From the NCBI GenBank assembly GCA_900766825.1, contig CAAFWU010000006.1, positions 1 through 46,239 of the forward strand: DNA of 46,239 nt, read 5' to 3'. The first letter of the stretch is position 1. Each line of letters starts with the position of its first letter. Shown here piece by piece: positions 8,957-17,771 of the stretch. Below the pieces are notes generated by a model that searched no databases, was not told where the DNA came from, and saw nothing but the letters and a program-made list of their open reading frames with translations. The translations under genes were made by a program, and so were the position numbers. Source of the stretch: Bacteroidales bacterium. GTDB lineage: Bacteria; Bacteroidota; Bacteroidia; Bacteroidales; Marinilabiliaceae.

Positions 8957-9074
8957 CGATACACAGTATTATGAGGTACCTATTTTACCTATGCAGCGCA
9001 AAAGTATTGCGCAATCTTAACTATGAAAACAAACTAAACGGTCGAGTTTACGAAACGATTGATAGGTTGGCCAA

Positions 9075-10847
9075 TTACTTAACCAAAACCCTTTGAGTAC
9101 GCTGGGGAGTAACCACAATGTAGAGACCACTGTGGAGACCAGTCTTACTAAGAATTGGGGTGCCAACAAGGCTATAGATCTTGTAAGTATCGGTGCCAGA
9201 GATTTCAATTGCACCCTTGCCACCACGGATTACCACAGCGTTAGCAGAGGTCTGCTCGATGGCCTGAGGTTTTTCGTAGGCAATAACAAGGGGAATGGTG
9301 ATGTTGCCATAGGAGAGATCGAAGGTAGCCTTGAGTGTGGAGGCATCGGCAGTTGCTTTGCCAATGGTTACGTCGGCAAGGTCGAGGGCATACTCAGTAC
9401 CAGAGAAGTCGGTTGCGGTGACGGCAGTAACAGCATCGGCTGGAACATCGTACTCGGTTTGGTCTTTAACACCTTTTATTGTGGCATCATCGCTAACTGT
9501 TGCAGCTATAGATTCAATAGCCACGTAGGGGGTTACAGACTTCATTGAGAGAGTTGCCTTCTCGCAAGTAAGGGCTACGTTAAGCATGCCATCGTCAGCA
9601 ACCTTTTTGTAGTAAGTAAGACAACGGACAGTACCGCTTACATTGCTCTCTATTTTAATGAATACGATAATCGAACAACCTACGCGAGCAACATCAACAG
9701 AGACATCGGCATCAGACATATCGGCTGCGAAATTATCCCAATAGTCTACGGATTCGCCAGACTTAAAGGACTGAAGGACGATATATTTACTAGACTGTGA
9801 TACAATCTCATAGTTATCGGGACGCAGGAAAACCAAATCATTTGGAGTCTCTTCATCATCCTTAATGGTAAGGATAAAGTTTTCCCAATTGTTAGTGCCC
9901 GAACCAGCATTATGGAACTTAAGCACAAGTTCAGAGTTTACGGGCAGCTCAAAACTTTGAGAATAATCAGTATTGTAAGCGGCATCGGCAGAGCCAATAG
10001 TCTCCTTAGTAATATCAAGATCAAATCCTTTTAATGGACTAATAATGGCATTAAGAGAGAGGTGAGCGTCACCGTAATCGCAGCTAAAATTACCATTGGT
10101 AGCCACATCTGAAATATTGGTAGCATAGTCTCCTGGAAGAATAGTACCATTTGCCTGAAGGAATAAAGACTCAGAGAAAAGGGTATAGTGAGTAGCAGTG
10201 GGAATGTAAGCAATTAGGGAAGAACACGTTACATCGTTTGCATCACAATTAATAGCCACCACACCAGACTCTGTGAATTTAATGCAGCTGCCATCTACAG
10301 TATATCTAATGTTGATAATGGCGTCGGACAATTCCTTTGTATAAACGGACGTGATGACATAACCAGTGGTACAAGTGGAAACATTAGTAACAGTTACTTT
10401 TCCTCTCTCATCACGAGATACAGTGGAGACAACAGATGCTCCGTCCATGTTGGTTGGGAAATCTGTCCAGAAATCGGCTGTAGGATTTCCATCTGCATCT
10501 ACACCTGATGTGGTAATATTATCGTTTGCCCAAGCAATATTCTCCCAATTATCTGCACGAAGTACAAAATAATCGCTCGTTAAAAGGGCATCGGAACCAA
10601 CAACACAGAAGTTGTTATAATTTCCACCTTTAGACGAAGTATTGGTAAACTTTACGGTGAGCGAAGAGCTGTAGGGCAACGCATAAGCTTGAGATAATGC
10701 ACCGTAATACGCAGTGGAATTATCCTCTGCACCCACAGTGGCAGGATCCAGAGCTGGGGTGACGGTGATGGTTGCCAATGCGGAAACAGATGTAGCCGCA
10801 ACTGCAACAAGGGTCAAGAAAGTGTGTAAAGTTTTTGTCATACGCAT
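9075..10847 (-). CDS. Secreted protein with two beta-sandwich modules and a sorting-type C-terminal domain
   Basis: A 590-aa protein with an N-terminal signal peptide (about 1-26, FLTLVAVAATSVSALA). Two related modules follow (about 35-210 and 285-450), with conserved features 'VKFTNTSSKGGNYNNF' and 'LKFHNAGSGTNNWENF' and later 'LRADNWE' and 'LRPDNYE'. The same module occurs twice in the PUL lipoprotein at 35943-37733. Next is one Ig-like unit (about 452-530) that resembles the repeats of the neighbouring 1505-aa protein. The last 50 residues (VIRGGKGAIEISG...YKIYSLVG...GLYIVV...RVLVK) look like the type A C-terminal domain that directs export through the type IX secretion system. I do not recognise a named family for the modules; carbohydrate binding is an inference from the PUL link. 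Confidence 0.75.
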   Translation of the reverse strand: MRMTKTLHTFLTLVAVAATSVSALATITVTPALDPATVGAEDNSTAYYGALSQAYALPYSSSLTVKFTNTSSKGGNYNNFCVVGSDALLTSDYFVLRADNWENIAWANDNITTSGVDADGNPTADFWTDFPTNMDGASVVSTVSRDERGKVTVTNVSTCTTGYVITSVYTKELSDAIINIRYTVDGSCIKFTESGVVAINCDANDVTCSSLIAYIPTATHYTLFSESLFLQANGTILPGDYATNISDVATNGNFSCDYGDAHLSLNAIISPLKGFDLDITKETIGSADAAYNTDYSQSFELPVNSELVLKFHNAGSGTNNWENFILTIKDDEETPNDLVFLRPDNYEIVSQSSKYIVLQSFKSGESVDYWDNFAADMSDADVSVDVARVGCSIIVFIKIESNVSGTVRCLTYYKKVADDGMLNVALTCEKATLSMKSVTPYVAIESIAATVSDDATIKGVKDQTEYDVPADAVTAVTATDFSGTEYALDLADVTIGKATADASTLKATFDLSYGNITIPLVIAYEKPQAIEQTSANAVVIRGGKGAIEISGTDTYKIYSLVGTPILSKTGLHSGLYIVVTPQRTQRVLVK

Positions 10848-11483
10848 TGAGGTTAATGAGTAAAACTATTAGTGATTTATGCTTCTGCTTTGGTGTCGAT
10901 GGACAACGCGGCAGAATCGAGTTGTTGATGAATGTTAGTTACACTGCAAATTGATAGGCCACCTTAAACACAGAACTGGACTGCGAATTACAGACACAGA
11001 AGTTGGCATGACTTAAAATTCCTTTAGTAACGATGGTAAAATTATTTAAACACCAATACTATATGGTGGATATTTTTATAATTATGGTGAACAATATGTT
11101 TTAAGAAGAAGATAGAAGGAGAGACAGTGTAGGCTTAAGATTACACTATAACCTATCGTTCAATTAGTTACGAAATATATCATTTCACTTAGTATAACAG
11201 GCACAGTAACAAGCATTAACGTTTTTTAAATAGAATTAGTAAATGAAAAAGCTCATCAATCATACCTCACGGCATTGATTGATGAGCAAAAAAAACGACT
11301 TGTTTGTTTAGCTACTTGCTCTCCCAAACACTTTTTTGTGGTTTGCTTTGGATGATTTGTTTGATATGGGAGCGCAACAATATGATCAAGTAACATGGGG
11401 CGTAGTAAGCAAAATGCTTAGTGCACACCTATCCCCATGTTTGTCTTTCAATAAGTTATGGCTCTGTTTTTAGAATGCATAGT
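10848..11483. other. Intergenic region between the two secreted-protein genes
   Basis: 636 bp, AT-rich, with no supported gene. It must hold the promoter of the 590-aa gene, although no good TAnnTTTG match was found. It also holds the 3' hairpin of the 1505-aa gene at 11246-11287. Confidence 0.55.
11246..11287 (-). terminator. Terminator downstream of the 1505-aa repeat protein
   Basis: A perfect 12-bp stem (11251-11262 with 11276-11287) with a 13-nt loop is followed on the minus strand by five T residues. It lies about 200 bp beyond the stop at 11484. A-tracts flank both sides. Confidence 0.75.
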
Positions 11484-14400
11484 TTACCTAACCAAAACCT
11501 TGAAGGTTCGGCTTGAGGTAACCACCAAATAGATTCCTTGATGGAGAGTGGTTTCACGACCATAACATGTTCCAGCAATGCTATAGACAGTGAAGTCGTT
11601 TGTACCACTCACAACAATGCCGCCCTTGGTTGCCACAACAGTCACGGGTTCTGCTGCAGGAGTATCAACGGCATCGGGGGTTTCACCAGGGTCTTCAGTA
11701 TTCTCTATCCAATTGATATTGGGCACAGTACCCTCGCCATACTTATTGCGGAAGGATGCTGTGAACTTGCCAGTCTTGGTGCTAACATCTGAGAATGTTA
11801 CGTCGGCATTGTCCAAAGTGACACGGTTGCCACTGGCGTCGTAGGCCTCGATGCGGACAATGCTTGGGTCGATAGGGTAATATTCGTAACCCTTGGGCAC
11901 ATCCATGCTGGCATTGTTTTGAACAATGACGTAGATTCCGTTAAACTCCCATTCGTGGATGGGTATGACACCATAGGCCGTGAGATCCTTGGCTGGATAG
12001 TAGACCGAGAAGTTGCCCTCGAGGTCGACTTTGGAGAAGACGCACTCATAGCTTGGGAGTAGACACTCCACATTATTGTCTCCTATGCCCACCACATTGA
12101 TGCGTTGCAATGTGTTGGTTGAGAGCGTGAACTCGATGGAGCCATAGACAGCCTCGATGTAGACCGATGGGTCGACATCGATACGCATACTATGGGCATC
12201 GAAGTCAATAAGTTCTACCTTAATATTCGATGAGCCAACAACATAGCCACCAACCTCATTGTCCCATATGTAGGCCGAGAAATAGCCATCGCTGGTGCGG
12301 ACATCGGAGAATGTGACACTATCGTTGCCCAAAACAATATCCTTGGTTTCCGAAACCATACGTACGGTCACGGCCGAGAGGTCGAGGTTTACCTTGGTGG
12401 TACCCTTGATGGCATAGATTACTGCGTCGGGGTCCACAGTTATGTAGAGCACCTTGACAATCTCACGTGGGTTGATGGTTACCTCGCCAGTGCCAGAGAT
12501 GCCATCGTAGGTTACAGTGAATGTACCCGTGCGACCTACAACAACAACATTGCTAAATGTACAATCGTCATTGTTGAGCTCGGTAACGGTGTCCCCAACA
12601 TAGTCCAACAGCGAGACGGTGCATACCGAGGGGTCGATATAGAGCAACTCGTCACCGAGAGGAGCATCGAGTGTTGTGCCCTCGGCCACGGAAACGAGAA
12701 GACCATAGCGACTGAAGTGGGACTTATCGATGGTAAGTGTGCCCTCAACGGTCATGCCCTCATAGGTTGCAGTGAACTTACCGTCGCGACCGACTTGGGA
12801 GAAGGTGACCAGCGAATTGTCTATTACAGTGGCATGATATTTATTATCATGAACCTCTACCTTGATATTGGCCAAAGCCTCCTCCGAGATGTCGATATAC
12901 TCTTTGCCAATCTGGGCCTTGAGGGTTGCGGAGGATGCATCGCAAGAGAGCCAGAGTTCATCGGGATCGTAGGGAACAACGGTTATGGTGCCAGTGCCCT
13001 TGATGGTTATGCTATTCCTATAGACATAAGACATTGTGAAAGAACCATCTACGACCTTAACTTTAGAGAAGGCGACTAAGTTGACATCCAAATCTTCATA
13101 CATATCGGTGCCCAGAACATGAACACGGACTACTATGCCAGAGCGATTGGAAGGGAATTCGAGTTCACTGACACCATAGATGGCATCCACAGAGAGACCC
13201 TCGGGGAGTGTGGCAACCAATTCGAGTTGATCCTCCTTGATTTGGTTAACAGTAATAACTCCAGTTGCAGTCAGCCCATCAAACTTCGCAGAGAACTGTC
13301 CAGTTTCAACGTCCACCTGAGAGAACTCAACAGACTCATTGGGAATGGTCACATAGACATCGGAACGGATATCGAGAACCTGAACGGTAACGAAGTCAGT
13401 CTCCAGATCAATAAGGTCCTGACCATAAACAGCGTTGACAGCAGCATCATCGGCCACGGTGACAACAAGTTTGAGCAGACGAGCGGGGTCGATGCTGATG
13501 GAGGCCGTGCCCTTGATGTTGTCGTATTCAACCTCGAAGGTGCCCTTTGTATCATCGTCATCGCTCTGATAGACAGTGCCGTAGGTTACGTCGGCGGCAT
13601 CGATGCTATATTGCTTGCTATGCTTAGAGTCTAGGATGTAGGCATTGAACTTGGCAATGAGTTCGGGGGTAATCTGATACTCCTTGGTGCCATAGATAGC
13701 AACAATCTCAGCCGAGGAGCTTGGAGAAATCTTGAGCGAGAGCTGGCTGCGGTCGATGGCATCCACAGGAACCACAATGGAACCCGAGCATGTCTGCTCA
13801 CCATCGGTGTAGGAGACAGTAAGAGTTGCCGACTCTTCACCCTCGGCCACCTCGATGGGTGCAAAGTCGCAGTCGAGGCTCTGGAGTTTAACCTTGTTGC
13901 CATTGGCGTCCACCAAGTAGACAGTGAACTTACTCTTATCTGCCTGATAGGTGCTGACCTTATACTCTGCCGATATTTGATAGCCGCTGGTCATAGAGAT
14001 CTCCAAATGGTCGAAGACAACGGGGTTTACCTTTATGGTACCAGCTCCACGTAGGTTGTTGCCAAGACCTGTGAAGTCGATATTGAAGGCACCCGTTGAG
14101 GCATTGACAGAATAGAAGGTGAGGTCGGAGAGGAGCGCCTGATAGTTGAGGCTTGTTACTTTGTCCTGAACGGTGACCACAATGGCAGCCTTAATGGCGT
14201 CGGTCATGGTGAGGGTTGTGGCACCATATACGGCATCGATGCTTGTGGCAGAGGCATCGACGGAGACAATGGACATAGAGGGATTCTTGAGAGTGAGGGT
14301 GACATCGGATGTCACGGTCTGGCTCAAAGCGGAGAAACTTGCAGTGAAGGTTCCTGTTGTGGCATCGACCTCGCCAAAGGTAACCTCGGAAGATACATCG

Positions 14401-16001
14401 CATACATTGCCCTTGGCATCGGTTACGGAGACGCTCTTAACGAGGGTCTGGTCGAGGGGGAAGGTGCTCTGACCATAGGTGCGGTACATAAAGGCACCCG
14501 AAGTTATGTTGACGTTGAGCGATACGAAAGTCGGGCTCTTGAGGGAGACAATGTTGGTATAGGAGACGCTGCCGCCTTCGGCCAACTCTGTGGCATAGGA
14601 GACGGTGAGTTTCTTCGAACTGAGGTCGATGGTGCTAAAGGAGATGGCGGGGTCGTTGGTGGGGATTACCTTAGAATCGCCATAGGTGTCGAAGATTGAG
14701 ACCACAATGGGTGACTTCTCGTCGGACGTTAGGACATGAGCGTCGGTTTCGCAGTAGCTGCGGGTGAAGGTGCAGGCTGAGACATCGGCTGTCAATTTGG
14801 TTATGGCACCTGCGGTGGTCTTAATTTTGCCAGTGGTATTGGGCACAGAGCCGCTGGTGGAACCGCCGTTATAGGATACAGTGAAGGTGGCGTAGTCCAG
14901 CGAGTTGCTTATGGTAACGTCGGAATAGGTGAGTCCGCTCATGGAACCCCAAGGTATCTTGGCTTTGGTTCCGCGGGAGGTAACGGCGTAAACAGTGACC
15001 TTGTTGGTATTTAGGGGCACGGTTTTGGTAGAGCTAATGACGGGTCGTTGGAAGGTGTAGGTGTCGTCTACAATGATCTCGAGGCTGGCTACGGTGATGA
15101 ATTCAACGCTGATGCCGCTAATGGTGGCAGAGAGTTTGTTGGAGCCAGAACCAACGGTGACACTCATTACACCTGTGTTGCCGCTAATGGATACGGAGGA
15201 GAAGGAGACATGGTCGTTGGAAATTGCGATATCGCCATTGGATGTCTCGAGGTAGCACTTGATTTTGGCCATTTCGGAGGCCTCGAGGGTTGTGGTGGTG
15301 GCATTGGCTGCAGCGTAGGCTTTGAGGGCATCGGTGGTCTCTACGCGGAGTTTAGAGGCCTCGACAGTGGATACAACCTCTTGATCCTCAACAACTATTT
15401 CGGATGTTGCACTGCTGGAACCAACAGCAACAGCACCAACTTTTATGGCATTGAGCGAAATGTTGTTTACAACTACAACAGTCTGGACCAATGCCTCGCC
15501 ATTTAAATAGATGGTATGAACTAACTGAACTTTATCCTCTGCGATGCTTGTAACAGAAACCTTAACATTGATGGTCTGACCCATTACTTTTTGGAGAGCA
15601 TCCCAGTAGTTAGATTCGGAAGAGAGGAGGGAGGTTTGTGTGACATTTAAGTTTGCACCACACTCCGAATTGGTGTAGTTGGGGCGGGAGTTTACGATTT
15701 CGGAGCCGTATTGGTCGAGATTATCATTGCTGGCATCGTAGAGTTTTACGGCATAGAGTGTTGTGTTGTCGGCATCGGGAACATTGCAAGTAAACTCAAA
15801 CTCACAGGAACCACCCTTGAAGACAGTAAATAGTGTGGAGGGTGTGCCACCATCATTTTCCGATGCGGACTGACTATAGCCATCCACGGGCTGCGAAATT
15901 TGTATTTCGGCAGCCTGTGCGGTGAAGGAAGTGACAAAAGTCAGCATCGCAACAAGCACTGCAAGCAGTGTTTGGGATTTTGTGATGTGTATTGCTTTCA
16001 T
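11484..16001 (-). CDS. Giant secreted protein with about twelve Ig-like repeats and a sorting-type C-terminal domain
   Basis: A 1505-aa protein. A signal peptide (about 1-30, LLAVLVAMLTFVTSFTAQAA) is followed by a distinct N-terminal domain (about 31-210). Then come about a dozen degenerate modules of 85-100 aa. Their shared pattern is A(V/I)YG near the start, a V-x-V-x-D/L strand pair, (V/C)(T/E)FS-x-V in the middle, and G-x-F-(T/S)-(A/V)-x-(Y/F)-x-G followed by G-x-(I/V)-x-(I/V) at the end. A short acidic, proline-rich linker (TEDPGETPDAVDTPAAEP) leads to a C-terminal domain of about 50 aa (GGIVVSGTNDFTVYSIAG...GIYLVV...KVLVR) closely similar to that of the 590-aa neighbour and to type IX secretion signals. 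It is probably a cell-surface adhesin or stalk. No catalytic motif is seen, and I do not recognise the repeat family by name. Confidence 0.75.
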   Translation of the reverse strand: MKAIHITKSQTLLAVLVAMLTFVTSFTAQAAEIQISQPVDGYSQSASENDGGTPSTLFTVFKGGSCEFEFTCNVPDADNTTLYAVKLYDASNDNLDQYGSEIVNSRPNYTNSECGANLNVTQTSLLSSESNYWDALQKVMGQTINVKVSVTSIAEDKVQLVHTIYLNGEALVQTVVVVNNISLNAIKVGAVAVGSSSATSEIVVEDQEVVSTVEASKLRVETTDALKAYAAANATTTTLEASEMAKIKCYLETSNGDIAISNDHVSFSSVSISGNTGVMSVTVGSGSNKLSATISGISVEFITVASLEIIVDDTYTFQRPVISSTKTVPLNTNKVTVYAVTSRGTKAKIPWGSMSGLTYSDVTISNSLDYATFTVSYNGGSTSGSVPNTTGKIKTTAGAITKLTADVSACTFTRSYCETDAHVLTSDEKSPIVVSIFDTYGDSKVIPTNDPAISFSTIDLSSKKLTVSYATELAEGGSVSYTNIVSLKSPTFVSLNVNITSGAFMYRTYGQSTFPLDQTLVKSVSVTDAKGNVCDVSSEVTFGEVDATTGTFTASFSALSQTVTSDVTLTLKNPSMSIVSVDASATSIDAVYGATTLTMTDAIKAAIVVTVQDKVTSLNYQALLSDLTFYSVNASTGAFNIDFTGLGNNLRGAGTIKVNPVVFDHLEISMTSGYQISAEYKVSTYQADKSKFTVYLVDANGNKVKLQSLDCDFAPIEVAEGEESATLTVSYTDGEQTCSGSIVVPVDAIDRSQLSLKISPSSSAEIVAIYGTKEYQITPELIAKFNAYILDSKHSKQYSIDAADVTYGTVYQSDDDDTKGTFEVEYDNIKGTASISIDPARLLKLVVTVADDAAVNAVYGQDLIDLETDFVTVQVLDIRSDVYVTIPNESVEFSQVDVETGQFSAKFDGLTATGVITVNQIKEDQLELVATLPEGLSVDAIYGVSELEFPSNRSGIVVRVHVLGTDMYEDLDVNLVAFSKVKVVDGSFTMSYVYRNSITIKGTGTITVVPYDPDELWLSCDASSATLKAQIGKEYIDISEEALANIKVEVHDNKYHATVIDNSLVTFSQVGRDGKFTATYEGMTVEGTLTIDKSHFSRYGLLVSVAEGTTLDAPLGDELLYIDPSVCTVSLLDYVGDTVTELNNDDCTFSNVVVVGRTGTFTVTYDGISGTGEVTINPREIVKVLYITVDPDAVIYAIKGTTKVNLDLSAVTVRMVSETKDIVLGNDSVTFSDVRTSDGYFSAYIWDNEVGGYVVGSSNIKVELIDFDAHSMRIDVDPSVYIEAVYGSIEFTLSTNTLQRINVVGIGDNNVECLLPSYECVFSKVDLEGNFSVYYPAKDLTAYGVIPIHEWEFNGIYVIVQNNASMDVPKGYEYYPIDPSIVRIEAYDASGNRVTLDNADVTFSDVSTKTGKFTASFRNKYGEGTVPNINWIENTEDPGETPDAVDTPAAEPVTVVATKGGIVVSGTNDFTVYSIAGTCYGRETTLHQGIYLVVTSSRTFKVLVR

Positions 16002-16124
16002 ATTCCGCCTGTTTGAAATTCATATTGCACCATGTTGATTCTCAGCAACAAAGTGCATGCACTGTGTAATGTGTTTAAGGGGGCTGGATAATGACATTTG
16101 CCGTCAGTCCATAGCTATTCGGAG

Positions 16125-16132
16125 CAAAGGTA
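16125..16132 (-). promoter_or_regulatory. Candidate -7 element for the 1505-aa protein gene
   Basis: TACCTTTG on the minus strand matches TAnnTTTG, 124 bp upstream of the start codon. No -33 TTTG is present at the usual spacing, so the call rests on the -7 box. The predicted leader contains the palindrome GTGCATGCAC (16053-16062). Confidence 0.35.
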
Positions 16133-16179
16133 TTAAAAAATATTTAAATGGAGTTTATGTTTTGGGGCAAAATTAATAC

Positions 16180-16308
16180 TTATCTCCCATAAACCAACTT
16201 GCCCTCCACAACCACAAGGGGTTGCAGAGGGCAAATCATCGTCAGCTTGCCATCGAATGTGGCTCTACTGACCAATGCAAGACCAGATGTTAGGCTGTGA
16301 CTTCCTTC
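16180..16308 (-). pseudogene. Possible C-terminal remnant of an unidentified enzyme, overlapping the rpmF 3' end
   Basis: Reading the minus strand in a frame different from rpmF gives a protein-like C-terminus: 'SRATFDGKLTMICPLQPLVV' and then 'VEGKLVYGR', with a TAA stop at 16180-16182. It has no start of its own and runs back into the end of rpmF. The ending resembles the C-terminal strand of amidohydrolase-like proteins, but that is a guess. It may be the stump of a deleted gene that once followed rpmF. Part of it can also form a hairpin (16199-16233). Confidence 0.3.
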
Positions 16309-16475
16309 TCAATTGCGAGCTTGCCACGGTAGTAGCCGCACTCACCGCAAACAGTGTGGAGACGGATAGGTGCACCACAGTTGGAGCAAACGCCCAAAGT
16401 GGGGGCTACTGCCTTGTAGTGGGTGCGACGCTTGTCACGACGGGTCTTGGAATGGTTTCGCTTAGGATGTGCCAT
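16290..16475 (-). CDS. rpmF: 50S ribosomal protein L32
   Basis: A 61-aa protein of the large ribosomal subunit. The basic start MAHPKRNHSKTRRDKRR and four cysteines in two CxxC pairs (C30, C33, C43, C46) identify the zinc-binding form of L32. It lies downstream of the DUF177 gene, the usual bacterial arrangement. The fatty-acid gene fabH that often follows rpmF is not here; instead there is a non-coding stretch with a possible gene remnant. Confidence 0.97.
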   Translation of the reverse strand: MAHPKRNHSKTRRDKRRTHYKAVAPTLGVCSNCGAPIRLHTVCGECGYYRGKLAIEKEVTA

Positions 16476-16583
16476 TTCGCGTTTTGTTTTGGTTGTTTAT
16501 AATTATTGGTCCTGGCTTTAGACCTTATGGCTTAGCAAGATGACAGAGCCGTGGGGTTAAAAGAGACCAGAGAAATCGGTGTT

Positions 16584-17231
16584 TTACTTTTTGCCAGACT
16601 TCTTAGACTTTGATGCCTTGGGGGCTTGCGCCTCCTCATGGTCATCAGCATTGTCTTTTAGTGCACGGAGGGCAGCCCAGCGGGGGTCTATGGCATCCTC
16701 ATCATCGCCATTGGAGAGGGCGGCTTGGGCTTCGCGCATTCTCTCTTTAACCTCATCTTCGCTCGTGACAAGATATTTGTCCAACTCCTTGAGCATCTCG
16801 GGGTCGCAAGTTGAGTTGCCGTTTTCGTCGAGGGGATGCTCGCACTGAAGGGGGAGCATAACAACGACCATCTCGTAGATCAATTGCGAGAGGTCGAAGC
16901 TCTCTTCGGCTGAGTCCACTTCGTAGAGGTTGTCGTCAATCTCCTCGAAGTGGTCGCCCATGCGCAAGGTTACGAGGTCGCCGCACTCATCGATTTCGTA
17001 GTCGAAGAGACCGAGACAAATATCGCACTGAACTCTGAGTGTGCCCTTGATGTCGAAGTCGAGGGTCATCATCTCATCGGACTTCTTGACATCGACCTTG
17101 ACTTGAAGGTTACCACCTGGAACGAGGCTCTCCTCGAAACGATTGAAGAGGTCGTCGTGGCACTCAAAGAAGAATGAGTGCTTTCCATTGGGCAATTGCC
17201 TTAGGGGTATGCTATATTCGCCAATTTCCAT
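16584..17231 (-). CDS. DUF177 (YceD-like) protein
   Basis: A 215-aa cytoplasmic protein of the DUF177/YceD family, almost always encoded just before rpmF and connected with 23S rRNA accumulation. The family signature is the cysteine pair in 'LRVQCDICLGLFDYEID' (about 75-91) and the later 'LPLQCEHP' segment. The C-terminus has a lysine-rich tail (KASKSKKSGKK) that may bind RNA. A textbook promoter lies 23 bp upstream, and rpmF follows 108 bp downstream. Confidence 0.85.
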   Translation of the reverse strand: MEIGEYSIPLRQLPNGKHSFFFECHDDLFNRFEESLVPGGNLQVKVDVKKSDEMMTLDFDIKGTLRVQCDICLGLFDYEIDECGDLVTLRMGDHFEEIDDNLYEVDSAEESFDLSQLIYEMVVVMLPLQCEHPLDENGNSTCDPEMLKELDKYLVTSEDEVKERMREAQAALSNGDDEDAIDPRWAALRALKDNADDHEEAQAPKASKSKKSGKK

Positions 17232-17253
17232 GCTGTGCGCAGTAAAGCGGACG

Positions 17254-17284
17254 CAAAGTTATAAAAATCTTTTGTGCTAACAAA
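17254..17284 (-). promoter_or_regulatory. Promoter of the DUF177-rpmF operon
   Basis: On the minus strand TTTG (17284-17281) is followed after 19 bp by TAACTTTG (17261-17254). This is a full match to the Bacteroidota sigma-70 promoter (TTTG, N19-21, TAnnTTTG), 23 bp before the start codon. It is the clearest promoter in the window. Confidence 0.7.
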
Positions 17285-17321
17285 AGAAATGTAAGAATGT
17301 GTGGGGCAATATGCAAAGGAA

Positions 17322-17684
17322 TCAAAAGATTTGGGCTTTTACGCCAACGCTTTCGATATCCATGCCAATGGGAGGAGCCATTTTGCGAACACGTACCCAA
17401 CCTCCGCACAAACCTTTGGAGGCAAAGCGATTGCGGAGCTCGGCTGTTATGTTGGCCACCACGCTCTCGAGCAGATGACAGGGCTGTGCCATGACCTTCT
17501 GCATGGTTTGGCAGGCTTCAACATAGTTGAGGGCATCGGTCACTTGGTCGGAGGATATGGCGTGGGAGGCGTCGACTTCGAGGTCGGCATCCACAATAAA
17601 GTGGTTTCCAACCAATTGTTCCTCGGCATAGCAACCGTGGAAGGCGTAGAGTTTGATGTTGCGCAGCTCGATGGTCATTATCAT
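17322..17684 (-). CDS. folB: Dihydroneopterin aldolase
   Basis: A 120-aa enzyme of folate synthesis that cleaves 7,8-dihydroneopterin to 6-hydroxymethyl-dihydropterin and glycolaldehyde. Visible features are 'LYAFHGCYAEEQLVGNHF' (12-29), with the substrate-contacting Glu21/22, and the catalytic Lys101 in 'VRKMAPPIG'. The length is standard. A second Met at residue 3 is an alternative start. It ends 90 bp before the DUF177 gene, which has its own promoter, so the two are probably transcribed separately. Confidence 0.93.
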   Translation of the reverse strand: MIMTIELRNIKLYAFHGCYAEEQLVGNHFIVDADLEVDASHAISSDQVTDALNYVEACQTMQKVMAQPCHLLESVVANITAELRNRFASKGLCGGWVRVRKMAPPIGMDIESVGVKAQIF

Positions 17685-17714
17685 AGGTGGTGCTAATTTT
17701 TACGTTTTGTTAGG

Positions 17715-17722
17715 CAAAGATA
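17715..17722 (-). promoter_or_regulatory. Candidate -7 element for folB
   Basis: TATCTTTG on the minus strand matches TAnnTTTG, 31 bp upstream of the folB start. No clear TTTG lies at the -33 position. Confidence 0.4.
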
Positions 17723-17771
17723 CACAACAGGCTGCGGGTTTGAATATATTTTGGGGTAGCTATTTAATATC

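Larger units (their letters stand above)
8701..9074. other. Intergenic region between ddh and the 590-aa secreted protein
   Basis: No gene is seen in these 374 bp. The region holds the candidate ddh promoter, a GTGGGG-type hairpin near 8874-8895 and the terminator-like hairpin at 8921-8956. Between that hairpin and the stop at 9075 there is only a short GCGCA/TGCGC stem (around 9000-9014). Confidence 0.6.
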
